From Schlesneria sp. (GTDB taxonomy: Bacteria > Planctomycetota > Planctomycetia > Planctomycetales > Planctomycetaceae): a stretch of 64,000 nt of DNA. This document shows positions 54,342 through 63,920 of the stretch, in pieces; the first letter of the stretch is position 1, and every line of letters starts with the position of its first letter. Where the stretch lies: contig JAQGHU010000063.1 of NCBI GenBank assembly GCA_028291515.1, positions 124,001-188,000 of the forward strand, in the 5' to 3' direction. The position numbers were made by a program, and so were the translations under genes. A model generated the notes under the pieces. It was given only the letters and a program-made list of their open reading frames with translations. It was not told the origin of the DNA and searched no databases.

Positions 54342-54896
54342 CTACTGCTGGCTGTCCAGCACCAGTTCCAGATACGACCGTCGCTCGGGCTGAGTGAGAT
54401 TGAGATGTTGCGCGAGGTTCAAGATCGCGTCCCGAGCCTGATCGCGACCCGATTCGTCGACCACCAATTCAATCTCCAGAAACGTCCCGACTGCAGGGAC
54501 GACATCCATCGCTAGATCGTATCGTTGTCCATTCCAGTTCAGCACCCACGGTGTGCGTGTCTTGTGAACACTGTGGACACTCCGGAATCCAAGTGCGATC
54601 AACATTTCCGCAGTTTGCTCGGCGGTGTCGGGACCGTCCGCGATTGCGACCTCGATTTCTCGGCGCATCTTTGTGGCCTTGTCGACGACAGGGCCTTTGT
54701 ACGTCAGGCAATTGCTCGATCCGACGGAACGGATTCGGAATGCTTCGTCGGTCACGCGGAAGTCTCGAGCGGGATGATTGAAGTAACGATCAACTTGTTC
54801 GACGGGTGCGCCCGCAACGGCCTTTAATTCCGTTAGCGCGGCCATCAATTGTTGACCAGCTGACAGTCGGAACTTCAGTTCGACTTCGTAGAGCAT
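54342..54896 (-). CDS. CYTH-domain protein (class IV adenylate cyclase-like)
   Basis: The protein has 184 residues. It begins YEVELKFRL, the ExExK signature of the CYTH (CyaB/thiamine triphosphatase) tunnel fold. RVTDEAFRIRS, CLTYKGPVVD, REIEVAI and FLEIELVVDESG supply further basic and acidic residues that face the tunnel. CYTH proteins act on triphosphates (cAMP synthesis or polyphosphate/thiamine triphosphate hydrolysis) with divalent metal. The annotation 'class IV adenylate cyclase' is by family only; activity here is unknown. Confidence 0.82.
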   Translation of the reverse strand: MLYEVELKFRLSAGQQLMAALTELKAVAGAPVEQVDRYFNHPARDFRVTDEAFRIRSVGSSNCLTYKGPVVDKATKMRREIEVAIADGPDTAEQTAEMLIALGFRSVHSVHKTRTPWVLNWNGQRYDLAMDVVPAVGTFLEIELVVDESGRDQARDAILNLAQHLNLTQPERRSYLELVLDSQQ

Positions 54897-54926
54897 GTGA
54901 TGAAAACCAGTCGTTAAAACGGAGAT

Positions 54927-55409
54927 TCACTTCAATCCGAGACTCTGCGCGGCGAGATCCAAGTTCGCGGCAAACTGCTTTTCTGTAGCGGACACTTCCA
55001 GAAGATCGCCTTGTATCATTCTGGGGAGTTCGTGCCCCACTGCAAACCGAAGCGACTGTTTTACAGAAGTGTCAGTACTCGCGGTTTGCTTGAGGTCCCG
55101 AACCATGGTTCGTTTGGCAGCGGCGGCCCGCTTGCGAACGGCGCTGAAGTCCGGCGACGGAGAGTTGCGCGCTGTGTGAACATCTTCCAGAATCGCTCTG
55201 AGTTCGCGATAACATCGAAGATTCTTCGCATGGTCGCTTCGATCTTCCACGACGAACATTGCGATCAAACAAATCATCAACATGCTTCCTGCAAGAAGCA
55301 GCATGGCACCCAATGCGATCCAGAAAAACGGTGAAGACCGCAGTAACGTGGATGACTGAGAAATCGAGATGATGCCGTGATCTAGATCCGGTTTCGGCTC
55401 TTCAGACAT
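54927..55409 (-). CDS. Single-pass membrane protein of unknown function
   Basis: The protein has 160 residues. The ATG at 55409 has the site aggag about 8 nt upstream. One strong membrane helix (FFWIALGAMLLLAGSMLMICLIAMFVV, about 29-55) is followed by a helical, basic region (YRELRAILEDVHTAR, FSAVRKRAAAAKRTMVRDL). No family is recognised. It starts 512 bp upstream of the CYTH gene start on the same strand, and its stop is 30 bp before that gene, so the pair may be cotranscribed. An extracytoplasmic C-terminus is inferred. Confidence 0.6.
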   Translation of the reverse strand: MSEEPKPDLDHGIISISQSSTLLRSSPFFWIALGAMLLLAGSMLMICLIAMFVVEDRSDHAKNLRCYRELRAILEDVHTARNSPSPDFSAVRKRAAAAKRTMVRDLKQTASTDTSVKQSLRFAVGHELPRMIQGDLLEVSATEKQFAANLDLAAQSLGLK

Positions 55410-55633
55410 CGACCATCTCCTGTCGCCAGTTCGAGCACCTACGAATTAGGCCTGGCTCGAATGCCACGACCTTGTCTCAAAACTGGCCGCAATTAGCCAG
55501 CGTCTGCTGCGCGCAAAGTGCTCCACTGCCGAAACCCCTCTTGCTGAAACGATGGTCTCCGGCCTATCGTTTCCGGTAGCACGGACGCACGTATTCATCC
55601 GTGTTGATCTACCATTCGGATTTTGGGGGCAGC

Positions 55634-56368
55634 ATGTCTCGAATTGTTCACACAATGTTTTGGAGTCTGGTCGCAACAACGACGTGTCTGTTTCCTGAGC
55701 AAGTCGAGGCCCAAGCGCGCTTCGGCGTAGTCATTGGAAATGGTGGCGGCGTGCGGATCGGTGTCGGCAACGGATACTACGGGCCGGGCTATGGACCAGG
55801 ATACGGGCAAGGCTATGGGTATCGCGGTTATGGAGCCGGCCCGGTGGGGGTCGGGATTGCTCCCGTGGCGCCGTTGTCACCTCGACCGCTTTATGTGCCA
55901 CCCCAGCAGCCACTGTATGCTCCTCAACCCCAAACGCTACCTCAGCAACAATCGTTGATTTCTCCCACGCCGATTGCGGACGGAGGCGAGATTGTCATTT
56001 TCAATCCGGCAAGCACCGGTCAGGACGTTCGCTACTTGCTGAATGGGCAACTCTACACCATGCCCGCTGGAACCAAGCAGAGCCTGACAAACGATCGCAC
56101 CTGGACCATCCAATATGAGGGAACAGCCGGTCAAGTGACGTCATATTCCCTGGTGGCAGCGAAGTACAAATTCAAGCCGACCAACACCGGAATTGGTTTG
56201 TTCCAAACTCAAGACACCCCCGAGTCGACCTTAACGCAGGGAACGCAAGGATTACCACCCGCTCCACAACCGGATGTGACCCCCGTACCGAACCCGCCAG
56301 AAGCGCCTGTTCCCGATCTGGATGCCACCGTGATTCCGTCCCGACCGCCACTAAAGACGACGCCATAA
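55634..56368 (+). CDS. Secreted Gly/Tyr- and Pro-rich protein
   Basis: The protein is 244 residues from MSRIVHTMFW (55634), with a G-rich site upstream; the frame opens at a GTG, 55601. A signal peptide (SLVATTTCLFPEQVEA) precedes a Gly/Tyr-rich stretch (NGYYGPGYGPGYGQGYGYRG), a Pro/Gln-rich linker, and a compact beta domain (GGEIVIFNPASTGQDVRYLL, GQLYTMPAGTKQSLTNDRTW, IQYEGTAGQVTSYSL). A proline-rich tail ends the protein. Such proteins are common in planctomycete envelopes, with unknown function. A strong terminator follows at 56394. Confidence 0.7.
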   Translation: MSRIVHTMFWSLVATTTCLFPEQVEAQARFGVVIGNGGGVRIGVGNGYYGPGYGPGYGQGYGYRGYGAGPVGVGIAPVAPLSPRPLYVPPQQPLYAPQPQTLPQQQSLISPTPIADGGEIVIFNPASTGQDVRYLLNGQLYTMPAGTKQSLTNDRTWTIQYEGTAGQVTSYSLVAAKYKFKPTNTGIGLFQTQDTPESTLTQGTQGLPPAPQPDVTPVPNPPEAPVPDLDATVIPSRPPLKTTP

Positions 56369-56393
56369 GCCAACGTCAGCAGCGATAATCGAC

Positions 56394-56433
56394 AACGCCT
56401 CGTCAGGTCTGGACCTGACGAGGCGTTCTTTTT
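56394..56433 (+). terminator. Strong intrinsic terminator
   Basis: A perfect 16-bp stem (aacgcctcgtcaggtc / gacctgacgaggcgtt) with a 2-nt centre is followed by cttttt. It ends the Gly/Tyr-rich protein transcript and, in the other direction, may also end the DUF971 gene transcript. Confidence 0.93.
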
Positions 56434-56460
56434 GAGTGGGCATCTGACATGGCACGCAGT

Positions 56461-56781
56461 TCAGGCCACGCGCACTGCTTGAAGGTGCGAACAAATGCCA
56501 TGCAGGCGTTCCCAGGTGTAGATGCCTGACGCGTGGGCATCGCTCCAGACGACTTTCAGAGCATAGTTGCCTGAATAGCCGAGTTCGACCGGATGAATAT
56601 CATCAGGAATCATCTCCGCCCGAACCATCCGTTCGCCAGTGATTTCGTGGATGCACTGAGCGCATGGGCACTCCACGCGAACCAGCTTGAACGGCAGACG
56701 ATACGTGGCCCCATCGGACCATGCGATCTCCAGCATGCCGACATCTTTCAAGGCACGCAGAGCAGTAGGAACAACAGACAT
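56461..56781 (-). CDS. DUF971 protein (gamma-butyrobetaine hydroxylase-like N-terminal domain)
   Basis: The protein has 106 residues. The whole protein is one DUF971 domain: LEIAWSDGATYRLPFKLVRVECPCAQC and GYSGNYALKVVWSDAHASGIYTWERL. Two cysteines in ECPCAQCIHE, with His residues, could bind zinc. Stand-alone DUF971 proteins often link to iron-sulfur or Mrp/ApbC functions; no such neighbour is visible here. The role is unknown. Confidence 0.82.
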   Translation of the reverse strand: MSVVPTALRALKDVGMLEIAWSDGATYRLPFKLVRVECPCAQCIHEITGERMVRAEMIPDDIHPVELGYSGNYALKVVWSDAHASGIYTWERLHGICSHLQAVRVA

Positions 56782-56885
56782 TGAAAAACTTCCGATCAGG
56801 GCGCAACGACTTCAAAAAACGTTAACGCCCACATCGTATTCGAAAAGGGATGCCCTGTCGCGGACGAAGGGCCTCCATTGCGAAA

Positions 56886-58484
56886 TCAATGCCTGACCTT
56901 CTCCCAGTATTCCATGAAGGCATCTGGCTTGAATTTGGGGCTGTTGTCGGAGTCGTGGCACTGGATGCACAACTCGGTACGAGCTTGCTCCAGCGTTCTA
57001 CTAACACTGGCACGAGCCGCCTTAACGTCGTCCATCTTCAAGTCCGCAGCCTTGGCGGCGAGAGCTTCTTCCAGGGCAGTGTGCTTACTACCCGGCCCAT
57101 GGCAATTCTCACACTGCTGACCGACCAGATGCTTAGACTTTTCTTCGCTGATGTATCCCGACTCGAACCGCAACATTTGCTGGGGCTCCCAACCCGTGAC
57201 GTGACATGACAAACATTCCGGGTCGTGGATCCTGACGATCCAGTCTTTGTCGCCGGGATGGCCAACTTTCAGGCTCTTCAATCCGTCGGCATGCTTGGAC
57301 CCTTTCCAGACTTCATACGCCTCCTCATGGCATTTCGCACATTTGTCGACGCCCACAAATGTGTTCCCGGACGGATGACGCAACAGCAGTTCATCGGAAG
57401 TCGCCAGCGACTCATCCTGCAGTTGCTGTTGATAGTTCCTCATCAAGTCGCGCATGTGTTCGTCGTTTTTGAACCGCGTATCGTCCAATTCGACCAGATC
57501 AAAGCGGAACGGATGCTCTGCATCGTCGGGGTAGTAGCCCAACACGCCAATCCGCTTTCCCTTTTGGCCGGCTTCCAAAATCCACGTCTTTCCAACGACG
57601 ATCGGCTTGGCCTCGGGTTCTTCAGGACCGCCCGCTGTCAGGATGATCTTGAACTGAGGATATTTCTCGGCAAGTTCTTTGGCTTCTGCTTCGCTGCCAT
57701 GCGACAGTAGGACCATGAACGCAGGCTTTTCCGCTTCCATCTTCTCAATGACGCCAGGCAGAACCTCGGCAGGGTTCTTGATCGTGATGTTGAAGTTATT
57801 TCCGACGGGTGCAACTTGATCACGCAGGCTGGCCCCGATCACGGAGGTCACGCCGACTTTCACGTCGCCTACTTGGACCATCCGCCAGGGAACCGGCCAA
57901 CCGAGATCCGGTTGATCGAATAGCACGACGTTCGCGCTCAGCAGGGCAACAGACTTCTTCAGTTCTTCAGGATCGGCAATCTGCTGTTGCAGCAGAAAAT
58001 CAGCACCCAGCTTGAGTTCTTCCACGCCCAACGCTAATCCCGCATAGTTCATCGACTTCAGGGCATCGAAAATCAGCAGGAACTTGATCTGATCCTGTCG
58101 GCGACTTCGTTTGAGCGTTCCGCCCACATCCAAACCGGATAGGGGCCATTTTCGATCTTTAGCCAGCATGCGAACCAAGTCGCCGCGGCGTGCCATTCCG
58201 CCCAGTTGATGCAACGAACATCCACAAGGTTCGAAGTAGCCGTGCTGTTCACCCGTCAGCAAGAACGCGGCGGCCGGCTTTTTCCAGTCAGACAAAGGAG
58301 GCTTGTCGTCGTTGGAAACTGTCGGTTTCTCCGCGGCTAACGAAGGAGTCGCCCCTAACTTCTCTGGCCCCTTACCTTCAACCTTTTGTGGCGGGGGATC
58401 GAAGCAGCCAGAGAGCGTCAGGCAAAACGCCACGACGAGCATTCGCGCCGAGGTTGAATCTGCGCGGCAAAATGAATCCTTCAC
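56886..58484 (-). CDS. Lipoprotein with phosphoesterase-like N-terminus and tetraheme cytochrome c
   Basis: The protein is about 532 residues from a GTG (58484) with agggagggg just upstream; the frame opens at 58574. A lipoprotein signal ends at LTLSGC. The N-terminal part (about 60-320) resembles a UshA/5'-nucleotidase metallophosphoesterase (EQHGYFEPCGCSLHQLGGMARRGDLV, VMLSHGSEAEAKELAEKYPQ-like region) but lacks the usual DxH and GHxH metal motifs. The C-terminal part has four c-haem motifs: CAKCH, CLSCH, CENCH and CIQCH. The protein is anchored outside the membrane and should transfer electrons; the partner and role of the N-terminal domain are unknown. Confidence 0.85.
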   Translation of the reverse strand: MKDSFCRADSTSARMLVVAFCLTLSGCFDPPPQKVEGKGPEKLGATPSLAAEKPTVSNDDKPPLSDWKKPAAAFLLTGEQHGYFEPCGCSLHQLGGMARRGDLVRMLAKDRKWPLSGLDVGGTLKRSRRQDQIKFLLIFDALKSMNYAGLALGVEELKLGADFLLQQQIADPEELKKSVALLSANVVLFDQPDLGWPVPWRMVQVGDVKVGVTSVIGASLRDQVAPVGNNFNITIKNPAEVLPGVIEKMEAEKPAFMVLLSHGSEAEAKELAEKYPQFKIILTAGGPEEPEAKPIVVGKTWILEAGQKGKRIGVLGYYPDDAEHPFRFDLVELDDTRFKNDEHMRDLMRNYQQQLQDESLATSDELLLRHPSGNTFVGVDKCAKCHEEAYEVWKGSKHADGLKSLKVGHPGDKDWIVRIHDPECLSCHVTGWEPQQMLRFESGYISEEKSKHLVGQQCENCHGPGSKHTALEEALAAKAADLKMDDVKAARASVSRTLEQARTELCIQCHDSDNSPKFKPDAFMEYWEKVRH

Positions 58485-58712
58485 GACCCCTCCCTGAATC
58501 TTCCTGAATCGGTCGACCCGGCACTGAAATCGTGTCCCGAAGTTCTTCGACCGCGTTGCGCAACACACCCGCAAGTGATGTTACGCCTGAGTGCTAACGA
58601 ATCGGCGCATGAATCGTCAAGACAGACTGCGGACAGCATCGAGCTGAGTGCGAAATTGGGAAACGAAAAACACCGAAAACGCATGCATCACCACCACGAC
58701 GTGGACCGCAGG

Positions 58713-59885
58713 TTATTTTGCGTAGTAGTCGACATACAACTTGATTTCACTAGCCATCGGATGATTCAATTTCAGCAGAATCGGTTCGGGATTTCGCTCG
58801 ATGCGGACCACGGGAGGGCCAGGAAGAATTTCAACTTCCAAGTCATAGATTTTTGACTTGCCAAAAGTCCGAGGAGCCGACGGAGCACTCACCTTCACTC
58901 GATGATTTTCTGATTCCGCTTGCTGGATGTCTAAATCGCCATCGAAGTTCCGGACATACATTTGCAGCTTGGTTTTCTTACCCTCTACGGCGGGAAATTC
59001 GCCAACGTTGAAGACGTTTTTCTCGGGATAGAAACCACGACCCTTGAATTCGATCGGCCCTGATCGTTTCCCAATCAAGGTGAATTCCACCACCGTCCCT
59101 TTTCGAGCTGTCGTATGTAGCTTGACTGTTTCCCGGAATGGACCAATCGCTGAACCAGGCGCCACAGCGACCTTGACTTTCACCCCGGATTTACCGCTTT
59201 TCTCGGCGAAATCCGACGCAGTCGCTTTCTCCCAGGTGACAGCGACAAGCGGGTTCGCACACTCGGCCTTCTCGATGTCCAGGTCGTCGAGAATCAACGA
59301 GTAGAGGACACCCTCGACAAGCGTAGGCTCGTTTTCTACAAGGTCGCCCATTTGCCAAGTATCGCTCGGAGCCAGATGCAGTGGGGTGTCGACGATCCCG
59401 GTAATCGCGAAGATCAGCTTCAGATTGCTCGGATCGGTCGTGTGAACATCAGCCGTTTGCCGAAATTTCGATGCACCAGCACTTATTTTCCACTCCACCC
59501 GAACCTCGGCTGTTCCCCCCGGAGGGATGTCCTCATTCGCGGGAGAGACCGATCCGATGGTGCATTGCGGACAGGAGGTCCTACCCGGTTTTAGTTGCAG
59601 GGCTCCGGGGCCTTCATTCTTGACGATAAATGTATGCGATCCCGTGTCGCCTTTCTCAACGGTTCCGAAATCAAACGATGTTTCGGCGGCCACCACCTTA
59701 CCATGCGGCCCCGATGCGAGAATTCGAAAAGGAGTCGATCGCTCGTCTAATTCAGCGGAACTCACAGGAGGCGGAGTGGGAGCACCGGACTTTACTTCTG
59801 GCACTGAGGCCTTCCCCAACCAGGCAGTCACACTGAGTGCGGCGAGCGCCAGGACGATTGTTATCAGCAAATGAGCAGGCTTCAT
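58713..59885 (-). CDS. DUF1573 protein
   Basis: The protein has 390 residues. After a signal or anchor (LLITIVLALAALSVTAWLG) comes a DUF1573-type beta-sandwich: AAETSFDFGTVEKGDTGSHTFIVKNEGPGALQLK with a CPQC pair (SCPQCTIG), then PPGGTAEVRVEWKI. Further Ig-like repeats follow (VAPGSAIGPFRETVKLHTT, EILPGPPVVRIERNPEPILLKL). DUF1573 proteins are exported and frequent in planctomycetes and Bacteroidetes. Function is unknown. It is 228 bp upstream of the cytochrome lipoprotein on the same strand; the two could be cotranscribed. Confidence 0.82.
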   Translation of the reverse strand: MKPAHLLITIVLALAALSVTAWLGKASVPEVKSGAPTPPPVSSAELDERSTPFRILASGPHGKVVAAETSFDFGTVEKGDTGSHTFIVKNEGPGALQLKPGRTSCPQCTIGSVSPANEDIPPGGTAEVRVEWKISAGASKFRQTADVHTTDPSNLKLIFAITGIVDTPLHLAPSDTWQMGDLVENEPTLVEGVLYSLILDDLDIEKAECANPLVAVTWEKATASDFAEKSGKSGVKVKVAVAPGSAIGPFRETVKLHTTARKGTVVEFTLIGKRSGPIEFKGRGFYPEKNVFNVGEFPAVEGKKTKLQMYVRNFDGDLDIQQAESENHRVKVSAPSAPRTFGKSKIYDLEVEILPGPPVVRIERNPEPILLKLNHPMASEIKLYVDYYAK

Positions 59886-60032
59886 CGAACAAATCCTCGT
59901 CAGTCGCGTGTCGACAATGAACGGTCAATCTCAAGTGTCACCAATTCTCAGCTGCTGATTTTACGAACATTTGCCGCGACATTCATGTGAACCCTGATGA
60001 GCTCCAAAATTTCTGCTCGATCGGTTGTGCAT

Positions 60033-62315
60033 CTAGCCGCCCTCACGCTGCGCCAAAGCACTCAAACGCTGCCGAATGGACTCATCCAGATACCGATCAA
60101 CGTGTCCGTGTTCGTGATAAAGATCGTCTTGAGCCACTGCCCCCTTAGCTGCTGTCACCGCTTGTGATCTTTCCCCTGCGCTATCCAGAGCAAACGCCAA
60201 CTCGGCATAAATTGATGCGTTGGTGGGGTATAAATTATGAGCAGTGGTCGTCCATCGAACCATTTGACTGGCATCTTCGGCGGAATGACTAGTCTGCCAT
60301 TTCTGCAGCCACATTGATCCTAATGTTCGGGGTGCCCAGAAGTTGACCGGATCACGCTGGATGACCTGAAGCAGATCATCTACGGCAGCCTGAAAGGATT
60401 CGTTGGACTGATCTGCCGTTGCGAAATCCCACTCAAACAGACTTTGCCAAGGCTCTGGAGACCAGGAATCCGCGATCGCCGCTTGTCGAAAAAAACTCCC
60501 TGCCCGCTCGCGTTGCCTCGGCGACGACACGGCCAGATTTCCTTCCCTTAACAATTCACGGCGGGCGATTACAGGCAATAATGCGGTCATCGCGAGACCT
60601 GCCAGCAAAGCCACAAGCCCGACCGCGACCAAAATCGGTTTCCATCGGTCCTTCGGTCTCGATGGAACTTCGGCTGACGGAGGGACACTGAACGCCAGCA
60701 ACACAATTAACATTTGAGTCACGGCAGGCATCGCGATTCCCCCCGCGCCCAGCAAGTGGATTGCCAACACCACCGCCGCCAATAGCATCACGATTTCCGG
60801 AGAGATGCTGCGATTCTGAGACCGGCTGACGACCATCGGCTGGCGGCTTAGCCCCCAAGCCACCGGAATCCAGATGCCCCCCAGGATCAAGACTCGATCT
60901 TCCCATTCACCCCAACAGAGCAGGGGCCCGGCAAATGCCAGGAAGGCTCCACACAATGCCATCCAATAGGGGATCTGTTCGATTGCCAACCCACCGTCTT
61001 GCGAACGAGATCGCGTTCCCAACGCCGACGAGGTAGCCCCCATCGCACGGAAACTAGCCAGCATCGCGCAGCTCAGAAAAAGCAGCAAGCCAACTCCCGA
61101 GCTAATCCCGCCAGTCGCCATCACATCGAAAAACAGATTGTGAGGATCCGCAATCTCTTCACTGGCGACAGGGAGTTTGTACTTCAGGTAGTGTTGCCGA
61201 AAATTGCCGGGGCCGACCCCCAGCCAGGCGTGATCGCAAATGAGTCGGGCTGTCGCCTGCCAGTATTGAAATCGATAGGACAGCGATTTGGGAGCCTCTG
61301 ACAACACCTGCTTGTCCAACCCACCGAGAGCAAGTAACGCGACCGCTGCGACGGCAACAGCACCGCACGACAACGCGACCGGCCAAAGCAGTCGTCGCAC
61401 GCCAACGGACAACCGGACTTGAGATAGCACCAGCAGAGACAATCCCACGGCTGTCCCCAAAAATGCCGTGCGGCTCTTCGTGAGCAGCAGGCACGAAGCC
61501 ATCACAGCAATAGCGACAAACAGCGGCACCAAAGCACTCCAGGATGCCCCTTGCTGCCTCCCGAGAAGAACCTCTCCGATCGCCAGCAATAAACAGACGG
61601 CCAGGCATCCGCCAAAGGTATTGGCCAACGCGAAAAGACCGAGCGGCTCGCGACTGTCGCGCAGCCGCTTTTCAAACAAAATCAGGGCAGGGCCCTCTGT
61701 GGGAACACCGTCCTGACTCAATCGTTGCTTGATCGATGCCGCTTCGGAACCAGTCGCTGTGCGCAAGCGGTCGAACAACGGCCCGTATTCGGCAACCAAC
61801 TGCGGGTGGGAGACGTAATGCTGATACAGACCGTATCCGGCCAAAACGGTGCCGGTAGCAATCAATCCGACCTGAATCGCCCGTCGTGCTCCCGCTCTCA
61901 GAACGAGGTGCCGGACAATGACCCAGGTGATCCCGAGCCCGACCCACTCCCAAGTCATGTTCATGGCACTGCGTTTTTCACCAGTCGTCAGGACAACCGC
62001 GATTCCCGATACGACCTGGCAGCCGATCCAGAGTGCGACAGAACCATCGAGCCAATCCGGCCGTACTCGTGGCAATGCTCCGCACCACGATCCGACCGCA
62101 CAGGCGAGTCCACAGACCATCCACAAAGCCACGATCCACAGCGTTTCTCCCTGTGCCGCCGATTCCGCCGGCAAGAAAAAACGCACAAAGAAGAGCGTCG
62201 AAAACATCGCCGCCAAGACCGTTTGCCAAACGGCAAAAGGTGGTGTCGAACCCAGTTCCCCCATTCGCCCGGGCGGACGATGTCGAGCAGTTGGTTGTTC
62301 AGGGGACGGCGGCAT
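60033..62315 (-). CDS. O-antigen ligase/polymerase (Wzy_C) membrane protein with C-terminal TPR-like region
   Basis: The protein is 760 residues from the ATG at 62315; the frame opens two codons earlier at a TTG. About twelve membrane helices carry the Wzy_C/O-antigen ligase signature, with TKSRTAFLGTAVGLSLL, ARLICDHAWLGVGPGNFRQHYLKYKLP and DPHNLFFDVMATGGISSGVGLLLFL (His and Arg residues typical of the active loop). A periplasmic C-terminal part of about 170 residues (SWSPEPWQSLFEWDFATADQ, SIYAELAFALDSAGERSQAV) looks TPR-like. It polymerises or ligates glycan repeats on undecaprenyl diphosphate. It lies 56 bp after the WecA-like gene. Confidence 0.88.
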   Translation of the reverse strand: MPPSPEQPTARHRPPGRMGELGSTPPFAVWQTVLAAMFSTLFFVRFFLPAESAAQGETLWIVALWMVCGLACAVGSWCGALPRVRPDWLDGSVALWIGCQVVSGIAVVLTTGEKRSAMNMTWEWVGLGITWVIVRHLVLRAGARRAIQVGLIATGTVLAGYGLYQHYVSHPQLVAEYGPLFDRLRTATGSEAASIKQRLSQDGVPTEGPALILFEKRLRDSREPLGLFALANTFGGCLAVCLLLAIGEVLLGRQQGASWSALVPLFVAIAVMASCLLLTKSRTAFLGTAVGLSLLVLSQVRLSVGVRRLLWPVALSCGAVAVAAVALLALGGLDKQVLSEAPKSLSYRFQYWQATARLICDHAWLGVGPGNFRQHYLKYKLPVASEEIADPHNLFFDVMATGGISSGVGLLLFLSCAMLASFRAMGATSSALGTRSRSQDGGLAIEQIPYWMALCGAFLAFAGPLLCWGEWEDRVLILGGIWIPVAWGLSRQPMVVSRSQNRSISPEIVMLLAAVVLAIHLLGAGGIAMPAVTQMLIVLLAFSVPPSAEVPSRPKDRWKPILVAVGLVALLAGLAMTALLPVIARRELLREGNLAVSSPRQRERAGSFFRQAAIADSWSPEPWQSLFEWDFATADQSNESFQAAVDDLLQVIQRDPVNFWAPRTLGSMWLQKWQTSHSAEDASQMVRWTTTAHNLYPTNASIYAELAFALDSAGERSQAVTAAKGAVAQDDLYHEHGHVDRYLDESIRQRLSALAQREGG

Positions 62316-62371
62316 TGGCAAACTCGGCGCTGGAACGATTCAGTAGCCTGTGGCAACGAACGGCGATGATC

Positions 62372-63466
62372 TCAGACTTCGCCTCGAGGTGCCGCCTCAA
62401 GGATGGCAATAATCGCCAGCACGCAACCAACGCATGCCAGAATAACCAAGCCGGCGGCCCAAGTGGAAACAGCATACAGCGTCAACCCGAGCAACCCTGT
62501 GGTCAAAGTCGTCAGATGGACTGTCAGCACGGCTTGAACTTTGGTCAGACCGAGTGCGACCAGCCGATGCGAGAAATGTCGCTTATCCGCCTGGAACGGA
62601 CTTCGGCCTTCCCAAAGTCGGATCAAGATGACCGAACAAATGTCGTACAACGGAACCGCCATGACGCACAACGGAGCCAGAGCGACATGAGAATTGGTAT
62701 CGGCTGACGAATAAAACGTTCCCAGGATTGTCATGCAGGCGATACTGAAACCCAGGAAGTAGCTTCCCGAGTCACCCATGAATATTTTTGCGGGGGACCA
62801 GTTATGCACCAGAAATCCCAGCAGCGATCCAGCCACGATCAGAAAGAAGCCCCCCACGAACCAATGCGGCTCACTTGGTTTCGCCAGCATCATCACTGCG
62901 AAGATCGAGCTGACGATCAGAGCGATCCCGCCGGACAAGCCATCCATGTTGTCCAGAAAGTTGAACGAGTTGACGAGGACCACGAACCAGATCACCGACA
63001 AAACGGCACCGATCCAAGGGTTACTCAAGAATACGGTTGCTCGCACACCACTCGCCACGATGCCGATTGAAACGCCGAATTGCAGCAGCAACCGCAGCTT
63101 CCAGGACAACGGCCGAAAATCGTCAACCAGGCCAGTGATCGCCAGTACCGTGGCAGCAGCAATGATCCCCCACAATTCATTGGAGCGATAAATCACCCCA
63201 TTGAGGTGCTGTGCCATTTCTGGAGGCAACCATGCGGGCGGTGACTTGTGCCAGAGCAAGACTAAACCCTGTGCCACTGCCAGGGGTAAGACGACGCCGC
63301 ACCAGATTCCAACTCCGCCCCCTAACGGTGTCGGCGTGAGGTGGACTTTGCGAGTTCCCGGTTTGTCGATTAACCCAAGCCGCGGTGCGACTTGCCGCAT
63401 GAGCCATGTCGCCAGCAGCGACGTCACAAACGCGGAACACAGGCAGCCTGAGATCAGAAGCCACAT
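62372..63466 (-). CDS. WecA/MraY-type undecaprenyl-phosphate phosphoglycosyltransferase
   Basis: The protein has 364 residues with about eleven membrane helices. Family motifs are ITGLVDDFRPLSWKLRLL (the DD pair), NSFNFLDNMDGLSGGIALI (NxxNxxDxxDGLA), KIFMGDSGSYFLGF and DKRHFSHRLVALG. It transfers a sugar-1-phosphate (probably HexNAc-P) from a UDP sugar to undecaprenyl phosphate and so starts a glycan chain at the cytoplasmic face. Sequence features favour the WecA/TagO branch over MraY. The O-antigen ligase-type gene follows on the same strand, which marks this as an exopolysaccharide or surface glycan locus. Confidence 0.9.
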   Translation of the reverse strand: MWLLISGCLCSAFVTSLLATWLMRQVAPRLGLIDKPGTRKVHLTPTPLGGGVGIWCGVVLPLAVAQGLVLLWHKSPPAWLPPEMAQHLNGVIYRSNELWGIIAAATVLAITGLVDDFRPLSWKLRLLLQFGVSIGIVASGVRATVFLSNPWIGAVLSVIWFVVLVNSFNFLDNMDGLSGGIALIVSSIFAVMMLAKPSEPHWFVGGFFLIVAGSLLGFLVHNWSPAKIFMGDSGSYFLGFSIACMTILGTFYSSADTNSHVALAPLCVMAVPLYDICSVILIRLWEGRSPFQADKRHFSHRLVALGLTKVQAVLTVHLTTLTTGLLGLTLYAVSTWAAGLVILACVGCVLAIIAILEAAPRGEV

Positions 63467-63920
63467 ATTTGAAATGGGTACTAAGGGTGGTCAGTCGCGA
63501 ACAGAAAAACTCAGATGCCAAAATCGCTCGCTCTACGCTGTTGGGCAAGCGAATCGTTTGCGCAAAGTCCAGATTTAACAATAGATCCGACGCAATGCCC
63601 GCTGGACGCGATCTTCGACCGAACGTTCCCGCAAAAACGGCAATCGCACGCCGCTCAACCGATCCGATCCAAGGAGGTTGGTACTTGAAGTGCCAAAAGT
63701 GTCCTCGTTTTTGGGCACTCGATTGTCATTCTGACATTTCCTTGGGGTGAACCTGTGTAAACTTGACGTGTCCTAACTCACTGCTACCGTTAATGCTGAG
63801 GGAACAATAACGGTTTGATGACGAATGGCACGTGTGATGCACATGAATTGATCATGAAATCGGCAAGCCACTTGCTCAGCACCAATTGATGTTTGCTTAC
63901 CCAAGGGGAGGGAGGCGGCC
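63467..63920. other. Intergenic region between divergent genes
   Basis: 454 bp between the WecA-like gene (minus) and a plus-strand gene at the edge. It carries a near-consensus sigma-54 promoter (63826-63841) for the right-hand gene; see that entry. Otherwise no gene or long repeat is seen. Confidence 0.6.
63826..63841 (+). promoter_or_regulatory. Near-consensus sigma-54 (-24/-12) promoter
   Basis: TGGCACGTGTGATGCA matches the consensus TGGCACG-N4-TTGCA with exact GG-GC spacing and one mismatch (A for the first T of TTGC). It lies about 80 bp upstream of the ATG at 63921; a start of transcription near 63852 is inferred. An activator such as an NtrC-type regulator would be needed. Confidence 0.65.
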
